Shown here: positions 25,253 through 36,398 of the stretch, in pieces | Layout of the letters: every line of letters begins with the position of its first letter | How positions within the stretch are numbered: the stretch's first letter is position 1 | Source of the DNA: Hamadaea sp. | GTDB lineage: Bacteria > Actinomycetota > Actinomycetes > Mycobacteriales > Micromonosporaceae | Assembly (NCBI RefSeq): GCF_013362815.1 | Contig: NZ_JABFVK010000096.1 | Span: 1 to 45,130 of the forward strand | Direction: 5' to 3' | Length of the DNA stretch: 45,130 nt | Program-made: the position numbers and the translations under genes | The notes under the pieces: generated by a model | The model's input: the letters and a program-made list of their open reading frames with translations, nothing else | Told to the model about the DNA's origin: nothing | Database searches by the model: none

Positions 25253-26215
25253 ATGGCGGATGCGATCGTCGCCGACGGCCTCGTCAAGCAGTATGGCAGC
25301 GTCCGGGCCCTGAGCGGGCTGGACTTGCGCGTACCCGAGGGAACCGTGCTCGGACTGCTGGGGCCGAACGGCGCGGGAAAGACCACCTCGGTACGGATCA
25401 TCACCACGCTGCTGCGGCCCGACGAGGGCCGCTGCCTCGTGAACGGGATCGACGTCACCGAGCGCCCGCATGACGTCCGCAAGATCATCGGCGTCAGCGG
25501 CCAGTACGCCGCCGTCGACGAGTACCTGACCGGCCGGGAGAATCTGGAGATGATCGGCCGGCTCTACCACCTGGGCAAGCGCACCGCCCGATCGCGAGCC
25601 GAGGACCTGCTGGAACGGTTCAACCTGACCGACGCCGCCAACCGCCCGGTCAAGACCTACTCCGGCGGCATGCGCCGCCGGCTCGACCTGGCCGGGGCGC
25701 TGGTGATCTCGCCGCCGATCATCGTGCTCGACGAACCCACGACCGGCCTCGACCCACGGGGCCGGATGGGGATGTGGGACGTCATCAGTGAACGCGTACG
25801 CGCGGGGTCGACCCTGCTGCTGACCACGCAGTACCTCGAGGAGGCCGATCAGCTGGCCGACGACATCGTCGTGATCGACCGGGGCAAGGCGATCGCGCAC
25901 GGTACGCCGGACGAGCTGAAGAAGGAGGTCGGCGGCGAACGCCTGCAGGTGACCGTGGGGAACCGGGCGGAGACGCAGGTCGCCAAGGACATCCTGAGTC
26001 AGGTGAGCGCCGGTCCCGCAACCGTCGTCGATCACCAGGTGACCGCCCCGATCACGAAGGGCGCCTGGACCCTGATCGAGGCCGTACGCCGCCTCGACGC
26101 AGCCGGCATCGAACCGGTCGACATCGGCATCACCCGGGCCAGCCTGGACGACGTGTTCATGAAGCTGACCGGCACCACAGCCGAGGCCGAGGCGGAGGAG
26201 GCGGAGAACCGATGA
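25253..26215 (+). CDS. ABC transporter ATP-binding protein, DrrA-like (exporter 2)
   Basis: A 320-residue ABC ATPase. Walker A GPNGAGKTT, GVSGQYAAVDEYLTGRENL (Q-loop in the DrrA form), signature YSGGMRRRLDLAGAL, Walker B IVLDEPTTGLDP, then TTQYLEEADQLAD with Gln in place of the switch His, as in DrrA. The long C-terminal domain ends in ASLDDVFMKLTG and an acidic tail. The family exports anthracyclines and other lipophilic drugs; the real substrate is unknown. Overlap with the permease by 4 bp (ATGA). Confidence 0.92.
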   Translation: MADAIVADGLVKQYGSVRALSGLDLRVPEGTVLGLLGPNGAGKTTSVRIITTLLRPDEGRCLVNGIDVTERPHDVRKIIGVSGQYAAVDEYLTGRENLEMIGRLYHLGKRTARSRAEDLLERFNLTDAANRPVKTYSGGMRRRLDLAGALVISPPIIVLDEPTTGLDPRGRMGMWDVISERVRAGSTLLLTTQYLEEADQLADDIVVIDRGKAIAHGTPDELKKEVGGERLQVTVGNRAETQVAKDILSQVSAGPATVVDHQVTAPITKGAWTLIEAVRRLDAAGIEPVDIGITRASLDDVFMKLTGTTAEAEAEEAENR

Positions 26216-27018
26216 GTGCCGTCACCGCAGCGCTGGCCGACGGCTGGGTCGTCGCCAAGCGGAACCTGATCAAGATCAAGCGCATCCCCGACCTGCTGAT
26301 CTTCTCGACGATCCAGCCGATCATGTTCGTGCTGCTGTTCGCGTACGTGTTCGGCGGGGCGATCATCATCCCCGGGATCTCCTACCGGGAATTCCTCATG
26401 CCGGGCATCTTCGTGCAGACCGTGGCGTTCGGGGCCGGCATCACCGCCATCGGTCTCGCCGACGACCTGCAGAAGGGCATCGTCGACCGGTTCCGATCAC
26501 TGCCGATGTCGCGTGCGGCGGTCCTCGTCGGGCGTACGACGTCGGACCTGATCAACAACATCTTCGTCGTAGTCGTCATGTCGGTCACCGGCTTGCTGGT
26601 CGGCTGGCGCATCCACACCGGCGTCCTCGACGGCATCTACGGCTACCTGCTGCTGTTCGCCTTCGGCTACGCGATGAGCTGGATCAGCGCAGTCATCGGC
26701 CTGTCGGTCAAATCCGTTGAGGTCGCGCAGAGCGCGGGCTTCATCTGGATGTTCCCGCTGACGTTCCTGTCCAACGCCTTCGTCTCGACCGCCACGCTGC
26801 CGGGCTGGCTACAGCCGGTCGCCGAGTGGAACCCGATCTCCTCGATGGTCTTGTCCCTGCGCAAACTCTGGGGCAACGTCTCGTCCGACCCGGTCTACAA
26901 CGGCAGCGGCTTCCCGGCCGAGCACGCGATTCCGCTGGCCATCGGGTGGATCGTGCTCATTCTGATCATCTTCGTCCCGCTCGCGATCTCCCGCTACCGC
27001 AAGGCCGCTTCCCGCTGA
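26212..27018 (+). CDS. ABC-2 permease, DrrB-like (exporter 2)
   Basis: A 268-residue membrane protein with six hydrophobic segments. DLLIFSTIQPIMFVLLFAYVFGGAI, the DLQKGIVDRFRSLPMSR loop and PLTFLSNAFVSTATLPGWLQPVAEWNP are hallmarks of DrrB-type permeases. It forms the exporter with the ATPase before it. The second copy of the 63-bp palindromic element follows the stop. Confidence 0.92.
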   Translation: MSAVTAALADGWVVAKRNLIKIKRIPDLLIFSTIQPIMFVLLFAYVFGGAIIIPGISYREFLMPGIFVQTVAFGAGITAIGLADDLQKGIVDRFRSLPMSRAAVLVGRTTSDLINNIFVVVVMSVTGLLVGWRIHTGVLDGIYGYLLLFAFGYAMSWISAVIGLSVKSVEVAQSAGFIWMFPLTFLSNAFVSTATLPGWLQPVAEWNPISSMVLSLRKLWGNVSSDPVYNGSGFPAEHAIPLAIGWIVLILIIFVPLAISRYRKAASR

Positions 27019-27054
27019 CGGTCGATCAAGTGGTACGCATGACGGCGCGGACTG

Positions 27055-27117
27055 CGCTGGATCAGCGTTCTCGGCCGAATCTTGCGCCAAGATACGACCC
27101 GGATCCGTGATCCGCCG
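27055..27117. repeat. 63-bp palindromic element, copy 2
   Basis: The same size and layout as 20592–20654. Outer arms CGCTGGATCA and TGATCCGCCG share the GGATCA/TGATCC core; the inner stem CGAATCTTG-CGC-CAAGATACG has one mismatch. The stretch between, ending ATCCGTGATCCG or GTCCGTGATCCG, is largely the same in both copies. It lies between a plus-strand permease and the minus-strand DUF2550 gene. Confidence 0.78.
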
Positions 27118-27145
27118 CCGAAGCTCCCGCCACCGGCCGGACGGG

Positions 27146-27607
27146 TCAGGTGAGGTGGGAGGGCCCCGGCGGGGCGGACTCGTACCAGGACAGGAACCCG
27201 GTGACGACGGTCGGCGACATGGCGATCTCGACCAGCTTGTCGTCCGGGAGCGGATCGGGCTGCACCGTACGCGTCGGACGCAGCAGCCGCACGACCACCC
27301 ATTCGGCCGGGACGAGGACCTGCTCGGCCGTGCTCGGCACGCGGCGGCCGACCAGCGAGAGATCCCGGCGATGCAGGATACGGCGCGGGCGCGGCGAGAA
27401 GCTGAACATGCGATACCAGCGAAGTTCGTCGCCGGCGAAACGAGCGAAGCCCGGCGCCCAGCCCCGCCCCTCGACCATCATGCTCAGTCGCATGTAGATC
27501 TCGACGGTGCCGCCACGCCGGGCGAACCACTCACGGCGCAGGAACAGCGCCGCCAGTAGCGCGAAGACAACGATCAGGCCGACTGCGATCGCCTTGAGGA
27601 TCCCCAT
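27146..27607 (-). CDS. DUF2550 protein at the end of the ATP synthase operon
   Basis: A 153-residue protein with one N-terminal membrane helix (ILKAIAVGLIVVFALLAALFLRREW) and a basic soluble domain (DELRWYRMFSFSPRPRRILHRRDL, then FLSWYESAPPG). It belongs to DUF2550, found in actinobacteria directly after atpC (Rv1312 in M. tuberculosis). The function is unknown. Only 18 bp separate it from atpC, so it is co-transcribed with the ATP synthase. Confidence 0.9.
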   Translation of the reverse strand: MGILKAIAVGLIVVFALLAALFLRREWFARRGGTVEIYMRLSMMVEGRGWAPGFARFAGDELRWYRMFSFSPRPRRILHRRDLSLVGRRVPSTAEQVLVPAEWVVVRLLRPTRTVQPDPLPDDKLVEIAMSPTVVTGFLSWYESAPPGPSHLT

Positions 27608-27625
27608 CGGCCGCCGCGCTCGGAC

Positions 27626-27910
27626 TCAGTGCCGGTCTGCGGCCGAAGCCGGAGAGCATTCCTCGGCGAGGACTGTGACGCCTTCGCCGGTCACGGAGAT
27701 GAACCCGCCCGTGACGTCCCAGACCTGGGTCTCGCCGCTCGCCAGCTTCAGGCGTACCTGGCCGGGTTCGGCGAGCTGGCCGAGCATCGGGGCGTGACCG
27801 GGCAGCACGCCCAGCTCGCCCTCGGTCGTGCGAGCGGTCACCAGCTCGGCGGTGCCGGTGAAGATGCGCTCCTCGACGGCGACCAGCTCGACGCGGAGTT
27901 CCTTCGCCAC
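27626..27910 (-). CDS. atpC: ATP synthase epsilon subunit, short form
   Basis: A 94-residue epsilon subunit. The beta-sandwich domain is complete (ELRVELVAVEERIFTGTAELVTARTTEGELGVLPGHAPML, then GGFISVTGEGVTVLAEE). The C-terminal helical domain, which in the usual 120–140-residue protein can inhibit ATP hydrolysis, is nearly absent: only SPASAADRH follows the last strand. The next gene starts 18 bp after the stop, so there is no room for a lost tail and no sign of a frameshift. Confidence 0.93.
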   Translation of the reverse strand: MAKELRVELVAVEERIFTGTAELVTARTTEGELGVLPGHAPMLGQLAEPGQVRLKLASGETQVWDVTGGFISVTGEGVTVLAEECSPASAADRH

Positions 27911-27974
27911 GTCCCCACCTTTCCTGACTGACTAGAGGCGCGGGCGACGTCACCGCCGCCCGCGCCCTGAAGAA

Positions 27975-30334
<2,360 letters not shown>

Positions 30335-30338
30335 CGGA

Positions 30339-31976
30339 TTACTTCTTCTTCGGGGTGGGCACGACCCGCGTCACGGTCTCCGCGCCTTCACCCTCGAGCG
30401 CCTCGGCCGGGGCGTCGTGCACCACGACCTTGTCATCGCTGGCGAGGAACATGCCCTTGAACTTGACGACCGCCTCGTCGAGCGCGGCGGCCACGTCGTC
30501 GTCCCAGGTGCCACCCGCGATGGCGTCCAGCGTGGACTTCTGCGAGTGCCGCAGGTACTGCAGGAACTCGGCCTCGAAGCGGCGGATCTCGCCGACCGGG
30601 ACGTCGTCGAGCTTGCCCTCGGTGCCGATCCAGATCGACACGGTCTGCTCGGCCGCGGGGTACGGCGAGAAGGCGGGCTGCTTGAGCAGCTCGACCAGCC
30701 GCGAACCCTTGTCCAGCTGCGCGCGGGAGGCCTTGTCCAGATCCGAGGCGAAGGCGGCGAACGCCTCCAGCTCACGGAACTGGGCAAGGTCGAGCCGCAG
30801 GCGGCCGGCGACCTTGCGCATCGGCTTCTCCTGCGCGGCGCCACCGACCCGGGAGACCGAGGTGCCGACGTTGATCGCCGGGCGGACACCCGAGTTGAAC
30901 AGGCCTTCCTCGAGGAAGATCTGGCCGTCGGTGATCGAGATGACGTTGGTCGGGATGAACGCCGAGATGTCACCGGCCTTCGTCTCGATGATCGGCAGGC
31001 CGGTCATCGAACCGCCGCCGAGCTCGTCGGACAGCTTCGCGCAGCGCTCCAGCAGCCGGGAGTGCAGGTAGAAGACGTCACCCGGGTACGCCTCACGGCC
31101 CGGCGGGCGACGCAGCAGCAGCGACACGGCGCGGTACGCCTCGGCCTGCTTGCTCAGGTCGTCGAAGATGATCAGGACGTGCTTGCCGGCGTACATCCAG
31201 TGCTGGCCGATGGCCGAACCGGCGTACGGGGCGAGGTACTTGAAGCCGGCCGGGTCGGAGGCGGGCGACGCGACGATGGTGGTGTACTCCATCGCGCCGT
31301 GCTCTTCGAGCGTGCCCTTGACCGACGCGATGGTGGAGGCCTTCTGGCCGATCGCGACGTAGATGCAGCGGACCTGCTTCTTCGGGTCGCCGGATTCCCA
31401 GTTCGCGCGCTGGTTGATGATCGTGTCCAGGGCGATGGTGGTCTTGCCGGTCTTCCGGTCGCCGATGATCAGCTGACGCTGACCACGGCCGATGGGGGTC
31501 ATCGAGTCGATGGCCTTGATGCCGGTCGCGAGCGACTCGTGCACGCTCTTGCGGACCATGACGTTGGGGGCCTGGATCTCGAGCTCGCGGGAGCCCTCGT
31601 TCTCGATCTCGCCCAGCCCGTCGATCGGCTCGCCGAGCGGGTTGACGACCCGGCCCAGGAACTTGTCGCCGACCGGGACGGACAGGACCCGGCCCGTCCG
31701 CTTGACGGTCTGGCCTTCCTCGATGCCCTCGAACGGGCCGAGGACGACGACACCGATCTCCCGGACGTCGAGGTTCTGCGCGACACCGAGGGTGCCGTCG
31801 GCGAACTCCAGCAGCTCGTTGGCCATGGTCGAGGGCAGGCCCTCAACCTTGGCGATACCGTCACCGGCCTCGGTGACGATACCGACCTCCTCACGGGAGA
31901 TCTCCGGTGTGTACGAGGAGACGAAGCGCTCCAGCGCTCCCCGGATCTCCTCGGACGAGATGGTCAGCTCGGCCAT
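30339..31976 (-). CDS. atpA: ATP synthase alpha subunit
   Basis: A 545-residue F1 subunit. Walker [10 protein letters not shown], the regulatory site region [15 protein letters not shown] and the arginine-finger segment are intact. The C-terminus carries an extra tail after the usual end ([21 protein letters not shown]). Mycobacterial alpha subunits also have such an extension, which suppresses ATP hydrolysis; the same role here is inference. A 90-bp gap separates it from atpH, the longest in the main operon. Confidence 0.97.
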   Translation of the reverse strand: MAELTISSEEIRGALERFVSSYTPEISREEVGIVTEAGDGIAKVEGLPSTMANELLEFADGTLGVAQNLDVREIGVVVLGPFEGIEEGQTVKRTGRVLSVPVGDKFLGRVVNPLGEPIDGLGEIENEGSRELEIQAPNVMVRKSVHESLATGIKAIDSMTPIGRGQRQLIIGDRKTGKTTIALDTIINQRANWESGDPKKQVRCIYVAIGQKASTIASVKGTLEEHGAMEYTTIVASPASDPAGFKYLAPYAGSAIGQHWMYAGKHVLIIFDDLSKQAEAYRAVSLLLRRPPGREAYPGDVFYLHSRLLERCAKLSDELGGGSMTGLPIIETKAGDISAFIPTNVISITDGQIFLEEGLFNSGVRPAINVGTSVSRVGGAAQEKPMRKVAGRLRLDLAQFRELEAFAAFASDLDKASRAQLDKGSRLVELLKQPAFSPYPAAEQTVSIWIGTEGKLDDVPVGEIRRFEAEFLQYLRHSQKSTLDAIAGGTWDDDVAAALDEAVVKFKGMFLASDDKVVVHDAPAEALEGEGAETVTRVVPTPKKK

Positions 31977-32066
31977 CCTCAGCTTCCTATCGGTGTCGTG
32001 GTGCTCGAAAAATCGTCTTGTGTGTCAGCTGCTCGGGCTCGCGCCTCTAGCGTGCCCGGCGCGGCG

Positions 32067-32879
32067 CTACTTGGCCGCCAGCGCGTTGCGCACGTCACCA
32101 AGGCGGCGCGCCACGGTGCCGTCGTAGAGGTCGGAACCGACCAGAACCCGGGCCCCGCCCAGCACCTTCGGGTCGACGGTGACCTTGAGGGCCACCTCAC
32201 GACCGTACCGCCGGGACAGCTCCGCGCCGAGTTTCGCCTCGTCGGCGTCGGTCATCGGCTGCGCGACGGTGACGTACGCGACGCTCCGGTCACGCTGCTC
32301 CGCCGCCAGCTCGACGAGCCGGGTCAGCGCGCCGGCGAACGACCGTCCGCCGAAGCCCTTGACCGCCTCCTTGGCCAGCAGCACGGTGGCCGCCTTCGCC
32401 TTGCCGCTCAGCAGCTGCTCGACCAGGTCGAACCGGCGCCGCACGGACACGGTGGAATCGCCGATGGCGGCCGCCAGCGCCGAGTCGCCCCCGGCGATCT
32501 GGCCGAACCGGAACAGTTCGTCCTCGACCTCGGCGAGCTCACCGGCCCGGTCGGCCCCGACGACGAGCGTCTCCACGCCCAGCCGCTCGGCACCGTCCAG
32601 CAGGTCGGCCGGGCTGGACCAGCGGCCCGCGACCAGGGAACCGAGCAGCTTCTGCGCGGTCTCCCCGATCTGCCCGCCGATCAGCCCGTTCAGCAGCTGA
32701 GCCCGCTCCTCGCCCGTACGCGCGGGGTCGGAGACGGCCCGCCGGAGCCGTGGCTCAGCCCGCAGCAGCCCGGCCACGGCGAGGATCTCCTCCGCCGCCG
32801 TCGCCAGCGCCGCCGCGTCGGTGAGCTGCTCCAGCTCGGCTCGGGTGGCCGCGTAGGACTCCCGGCTCGCTCCCTGCAT
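32067..32879 (-). CDS. atpH: ATP synthase delta subunit
   Basis: A 270-residue delta (OSCP) subunit that links F1 to the peripheral stalk. The N-terminal helical bundle (SRESYAATRAELEQL) and the C-terminal AEQRDRSVAYVTVAQPMTDADEAKLGAELSRRYGREVALKVTVDPKVLGGARVLVGSDLYDGT region identify it (shown here in part for the motif VDPKVLGG). Longer than the 177 residues of E. coli but normal for actinobacteria. It is a separate protein, unlike the AtpFH fusion of mycobacteria. Confidence 0.95.
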   Translation of the reverse strand: MQGASRESYAATRAELEQLTDAAALATAAEEILAVAGLLRAEPRLRRAVSDPARTGEERAQLLNGLIGGQIGETAQKLLGSLVAGRWSSPADLLDGAERLGVETLVVGADRAGELAEVEDELFRFGQIAGGDSALAAAIGDSTVSVRRRFDLVEQLLSGKAKAATVLLAKEAVKGFGGRSFAGALTRLVELAAEQRDRSVAYVTVAQPMTDADEAKLGAELSRRYGREVALKVTVDPKVLGGARVLVGSDLYDGTVARRLGDVRNALAAK

Positions 32880-33403
32880 CAGCGCGCTCCCGCCAGATCC
32901 GAGAGGAACCGGTCGACGGTGCCCTTACGGCGGGCCTCGTCCTCCAGCGACTCACCGACGATCTTGCCGGCCAGGTCGACCGCCAGGGTGCCGATCTCGC
33001 CGCGCAGCTCGTTGATGATGGACTGCCGCTCGGCGGCCAGCGCCTCGCGACCGGCGGCGACGATGCGGTCGCGCTCCTGCTGGGCCTGCGCCTGGATGTC
33101 GGCGCGGATGCCCTCGGCGTCCGCCCGGGCCTCGTCGCGGATGCGAGCAGCCTCGGTCCGGGCCTCGGCGAGCTGAGCCTTGTACTGGTCCAGCAGCGCG
33201 TTGGCCTCGGCCTGGGCCCGCTCGGCCCGCTCGATGCCGCCCTCGATCGCGTCGACCCGTGCTTTGAAGGTCTTCTCCATCTGGGGGAAGACGTACTTCA
33301 TCAGCACGAAGCAGAGCACGCCGAAGGCGATGGTGCCGACGACCAGTTCCTGCCAGATCGGAAAGACTGGACTCGGCGTGTGGTCACCCTCAGCAAGAAA
33401 CAT
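32879..33403 (-). CDS. atpF: ATP synthase b subunit
   Basis: A 174-residue stalk subunit. One N-terminal membrane helix (LVVGTIAFGVLCFVLMKYVFP) is followed by a long charged coiled coil rich in Ala, Glu and Arg. Its stop overlaps the ATG of atpH by one base (TGATG). It sits 32 bp after atpE. Confidence 0.95.
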   Translation of the reverse strand: MFLAEGDHTPSPVFPIWQELVVGTIAFGVLCFVLMKYVFPQMEKTFKARVDAIEGGIERAERAQAEANALLDQYKAQLAEARTEAARIRDEARADAEGIRADIQAQAQQERDRIVAAGREALAAERQSIINELRGEIGTLAVDLAGKIVGESLEDEARRKGTVDRFLSDLAGAR

Positions 33404-33435
33404 GATGTACCTCCGGTCTCAGGCCGGGTCCGGCG

Positions 33436-33696
<261 letters not shown>

Positions 33697-33738
33697 TCAC
33701 GCGGCGCTTGTGGTGCGAACTTGGGTGGATCTAGAAGA

Positions 33739-34521
33739 TCAGTGCTCGTCCGCGAGCGAGGTCTGCACGTAGCTGGCGGTCAGCAGGACGAAGACGTATG
33801 CCTGCAGCAGCGCCACACCGGCCTCGAAGAGCGTCATGACGATCGCCATGCCCCACGAGATCACGCCGACCGCGGCCAAGGCGATGTTGCCCGCGTTCCA
33901 CAACATGAAGCCGCCGAGCGTGAAGACCAGCAGGATCAGGTGGCCGGCGAACAGGTTGGCGAAGAGCCGGACGGCCAGCGTCAACGGCCGGATGATGAGG
34001 ATCTGCGCGAATTCGATCGGCAGCAGGATCGGCTGCACCCACCACGGCGCCGGCAGCAGGACGCTCGTCTTGATGTAGTGCCCGAGGCCGTGCTTCTTGA
34101 TGCCCTGATACCAGTACAGGCCGAAGCTGATCAGCGCGAGCACCGCCGGGAAGGCGATGTGCGAGCTCGGCGAAATCTGGAAGCCAGGAATGACCGCGAA
34201 GATGTTGATGAAGCAGATGAAGACGAAGAGGCTCGTGAGGTACGGCGCGAAACGCGGCCCCTCGTGTCCGATGACCTCTTTCGCGATCCCGTTACGCACG
34301 AAGCTGTAGACCGACTCGCCCAGCCACTGGGCCTTGTTCGGAACGATCTTCGGATTCCGCTGCGTGACCAGGAAGAAGACGATGATGACCGCGACTGCGA
34401 TCCAGACCATGATCGAGAACTTGGTGACCCAGTTTCCGACCAGTCCCGGCGGGAAGAATTCTTCGACGCTCGGAGGCCACGGCACGCTGCTATCTGCCAG
34501 TGGCGCAAGCTGAAGGCTCAC
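33739..34521 (-). CDS. atpB: ATP synthase a subunit
   Basis: A 260-residue membrane subunit with five to six helices. The essential Arg is Arg185 in RPLTLAVRLFANLFAGH, which faces Glu59 of the c ring. PIEFAQILIIRP and the C-terminal helix with Q (LLQAYVFVLLTASYVQ) complete the proton half-channels. It follows the small AtpZ-like gene by 16 bp. Confidence 0.96.
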   Translation of the reverse strand: MSLQLAPLADSSVPWPPSVEEFFPPGLVGNWVTKFSIMVWIAVAVIIVFFLVTQRNPKIVPNKAQWLGESVYSFVRNGIAKEVIGHEGPRFAPYLTSLFVFICFINIFAVIPGFQISPSSHIAFPAVLALISFGLYWYQGIKKHGLGHYIKTSVLLPAPWWVQPILLPIEFAQILIIRPLTLAVRLFANLFAGHLILLVFTLGGFMLWNAGNIALAAVGVISWGMAIVMTLFEAGVALLQAYVFVLLTASYVQTSLADEH

Positions 34522-34537
34522 CCGTCCATCCTTTCGA

Positions 34538-34762
34538 TCACGTGCCCATGTTCTTGACGATCAGGTAGACCGCCCCGGCCATGCCGACCAGCATGCCGAC
34601 CAGGGTGCCGAAGTGCATGGGCACGTCCAGCCACTTATCGACAAGCCACCCGATGCCGCCCCAAACGCCGATCCCGGCGATCAGGTAACCGACGGCAGTC
34701 CAGCCTGCATTAGCACCCGATTGAGGAGTGGGGCGCTTCTGAGGGGACTGGTCACCGGCCAT
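34538..34762 (-). CDS. AtpZ/AtpI-like small membrane protein
   Basis: A 74-residue protein with a hydrophilic N-terminus and two membrane helices (VGYLIAGIGVWGGIGWLVDKWL and FGTLVGMLVGMAGAVYLIVK). The pattern, including the G-x-x-x-D-KW-L turn, matches the F1F0-ATPase 'gene 1' family (AtpZ), which sits before atpB in many operons and is linked to assembly or to Mg2+/Ca2+ handling. Role here is inferred from family and place. Confidence 0.85.
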   Translation of the reverse strand: MAGDQSPQKRPTPQSGANAGWTAVGYLIAGIGVWGGIGWLVDKWLDVPMHFGTLVGMLVGMAGAVYLIVKNMGT

Positions 34763-34933
34763 GACGCGCGAACCTTATCAGTCGTTACGGCGGTGTGTCG
34801 CAGCGCCCCCCTGCTCATGGTTCGCTGTGTGAGCAGACCGGCACAGTCAGTCAAATATCGGCATTGCGCGTTGGCCCTCGGACGCTGTCTCATTGACAGC
34901 AACCCCTACCCCTCCCAAGGTTGGTGCCCCGAG
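34763..34933. promoter_or_regulatory. Divergent promoter region, atp operon / lipoprotein
   Basis: 171 bp between the AtpZ-like gene and the lipoprotein gene. On the plus strand TTGACA (34893–34898) and AAGGTT (34917–34922), 18 bp apart, form a reasonable promoter for the lipoprotein. GCTGTC-TCATT-GACAGC (34884–34900) is an inverted repeat across that -35 box and may be a regulator site. The minus strand must hold the start of the atpB operon; TTGACT at 34849–34854 is a candidate -35 but I see no matching -10. Confidence 0.45.
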
Positions 34934-35389
34934 ATGCCTAGGACAACTGTACCTGCTGTCTTGTTGGTGCTTACCGTGCTGCTCACGGGGTGCGAGCCCA
35001 CCCATGCCGGTGAGGGGCCGAAGCCGGTGAACTGCACCGTCGTCGTGGACGGTCCGGAGAAGACCGACGCCGGCGAGCGCATCGAAGGACGCGTACGCTT
35101 CCGCTGCGGCAAACCAGGCGCCGAGAAGCTCAGCGTGAAGATCCGGATGGAGCAGAAGTCGGGCAGTTCCTGGAAGACCGTGACCAGCAAGTCCTTCACG
35201 TTGAAGGGTTCGGAGACGGTCGCGGCCGAACTGAAGTATCAGAACCGGACGGTCAGCATCGGCTGCAAACTCGGCACATTCCGTACCGTCGTCGACTGGA
35301 GCCGGGTGTCTCGCGGGGACACCGAAAGCGACAACCTGACCAGCGGGACGATGAAGGATCCGTGCAAGTCGCTGTTCGGCGACGACTGA
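34934..35389 (+). CDS. Lipoprotein of unknown function inside the atp region
   Basis: A 151-residue lipoprotein. The signal peptide ends in LLTGC, so Cys20 should be lipidated and the protein held on the outer face of the membrane. The mature part has an Ig-like beta pattern (VNCTVVVDGPEKTDAGERI, then VRFRCGKPGAEKLSVKIRMEQK) and four more Cys that could form two disulfides. I do not recognise the family. It is on the plus strand and splits the otherwise co-directional atpI-like and atpB operon genes; its 3' end faces the atpI-like gene with 4 bp between. Confidence 0.78.
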   Translation: MPRTTVPAVLLVLTVLLTGCEPTHAGEGPKPVNCTVVVDGPEKTDAGERIEGRVRFRCGKPGAEKLSVKIRMEQKSGSSWKTVTSKSFTLKGSETVAAELKYQNRTVSIGCKLGTFRTVVDWSRVSRGDTESDNLTSGTMKDPCKSLFGDD

Positions 35390-35393
35390 CGAC

Positions 35394-35783
35394 TCAGACT
35401 TCGAGGGTGAACTTGGCCCGCGAAGTCCACCAGATCTGCGTACCGGTCCAGGCGAGCACGGCCGCCAGGACGCCCGCCGCCAGCGGCAACGTCCCGGCCC
35501 AGTGCAACGAGGCCATCCAGCCGACGAAGACGAAGAGCACTGTGAACTTGATCGCATAGGTGCCGAGGGCGGCGACCAGCAGCATGCTGCGCTTGACTTT
35601 GTCGACCCAGGCGACGACGAAGGTCGAGATCAGGTAGCTGAGCACGACGATCGCCGTCCCGGCCAGGACGCCGAACAGACCCGGCCACCCGCGGACGACG
35701 AGCCCCACGATCGCTCCGAGTACGCCCACTGCCCCCGTCACGAGGAGGGCCGGGCGCAGGTATCCGGTCGCGGAGCTGGTCAC
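35394..35783 (-). CDS. ATP synthase protein I-like (AtpI) membrane protein
   Basis: A 129-residue protein with four hydrophobic segments (ALLVTGAVGVLGAIVGLVV, LAGTAIVVLSYLISTFVVAW, LGTYAIKFTVLFVFVGWM, GTLPLAAGVLAAVLAWTG). Size, topology and place before the atp genes match the actinobacterial AtpI-like protein (Rv1303). AtpI helps c-ring assembly in other bacteria. It is 9 bp downstream of the phosphatase gene and probably shares its transcript. Confidence 0.85.
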   Translation of the reverse strand: MTSSATGYLRPALLVTGAVGVLGAIVGLVVRGWPGLFGVLAGTAIVVLSYLISTFVVAWVDKVKRSMLLVAALGTYAIKFTVLFVFVGWMASLHWAGTLPLAAGVLAAVLAWTGTQIWWTSRAKFTLEV

Positions 35784-35792
35784 GGGAAAAGG

Positions 35793-36398
35793 CTACCGGT
35801 TGAGCAGGGCGGCGGCGAGCGGGCCCACGGTGGCTTCGATCTCGTCGGCCACCCGGGAGAAGGTCTGGTCGCCCCGGCCCCAGGGGTCGTCGAGATCGTC
35901 GTCGTGCAGCGGAGCCGCCGTTCCGCGTACGCGATTCACGGCGGCGACGAGCGCCTCACCCCGGATCTGGATGTCCTCCGGGCTGTCCCCGACCGGCGGC
36001 AGCTCACCGAGATCCACCACACCCAGCAGCCGACCGAACTCGCCGAGGACGAAGGTGCGGCTCTCGGCGTCCGGCCGCAGCGCGGTCACGTACTCCGCCT
36101 GGTCGGCGGTGGCGGTCAGGATGAGGTCCGCCGCGTCGATGTGGTCGGCGCGCAGCTTCCGGGCGGCGAAGTCGGACGGGTCCGCCCCACGCGCCTTCAC
36201 CTGCCGGGCCGCGGGCGGGTTCATCTCCTCGCCCTCGTGCCAGCCACCCGTGCCGGCGCTGTGCGAGTGCACCAGATCGTCCGACCCGCCCGCCTGGCGT
36301 ACATCGTGGGCGAGCAGGCGTTCGGCCATCGGAGACCGGCAGATGTTGCCCATGCAGACGTGCAGCACGGTGAACGGGGGCAGGTGATGGGTCGACAT
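35793..36398 (-). CDS. Low-molecular-weight protein-tyrosine phosphatase
   Basis: A 201-residue enzyme with the P-loop CMGNICRSP (C-x5-R-S) near residue 16 and the general-acid loop DDPWGRGDQTF. Low-molecular-weight phosphatases remove phosphate from tyrosine, or arginine, of proteins. In actinobacteria they are often next to sua5 as here. ATG overlaps the sua5 stop (TGATG); a GTG one codon earlier is possible. Confidence 0.93.
   Translation of the reverse strand: MSTHHLPPFTVLHVCMGNICRSPMAERLLAHDVRQAGGSDDLVHSHSAGTGGWHEGEEMNPPAARQVKARGADPSDFAARKLRADHIDAADLILTATADQAEYVTALRPDAESRTFVLGEFGRLLGVVDLGELPPVGDSPEDIQIRGEALVAAVNRVRGTAAPLHDDDLDDPWGRGDQTFSRVADEIEATVGPLAAALLNR

Noticed and set aside
27608-27640. 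Frameshift that cuts the epsilon subunit
   Set aside because: The DUF2550 gene begins 18 bp after the stop, so no lost helical domain remains in any frame.
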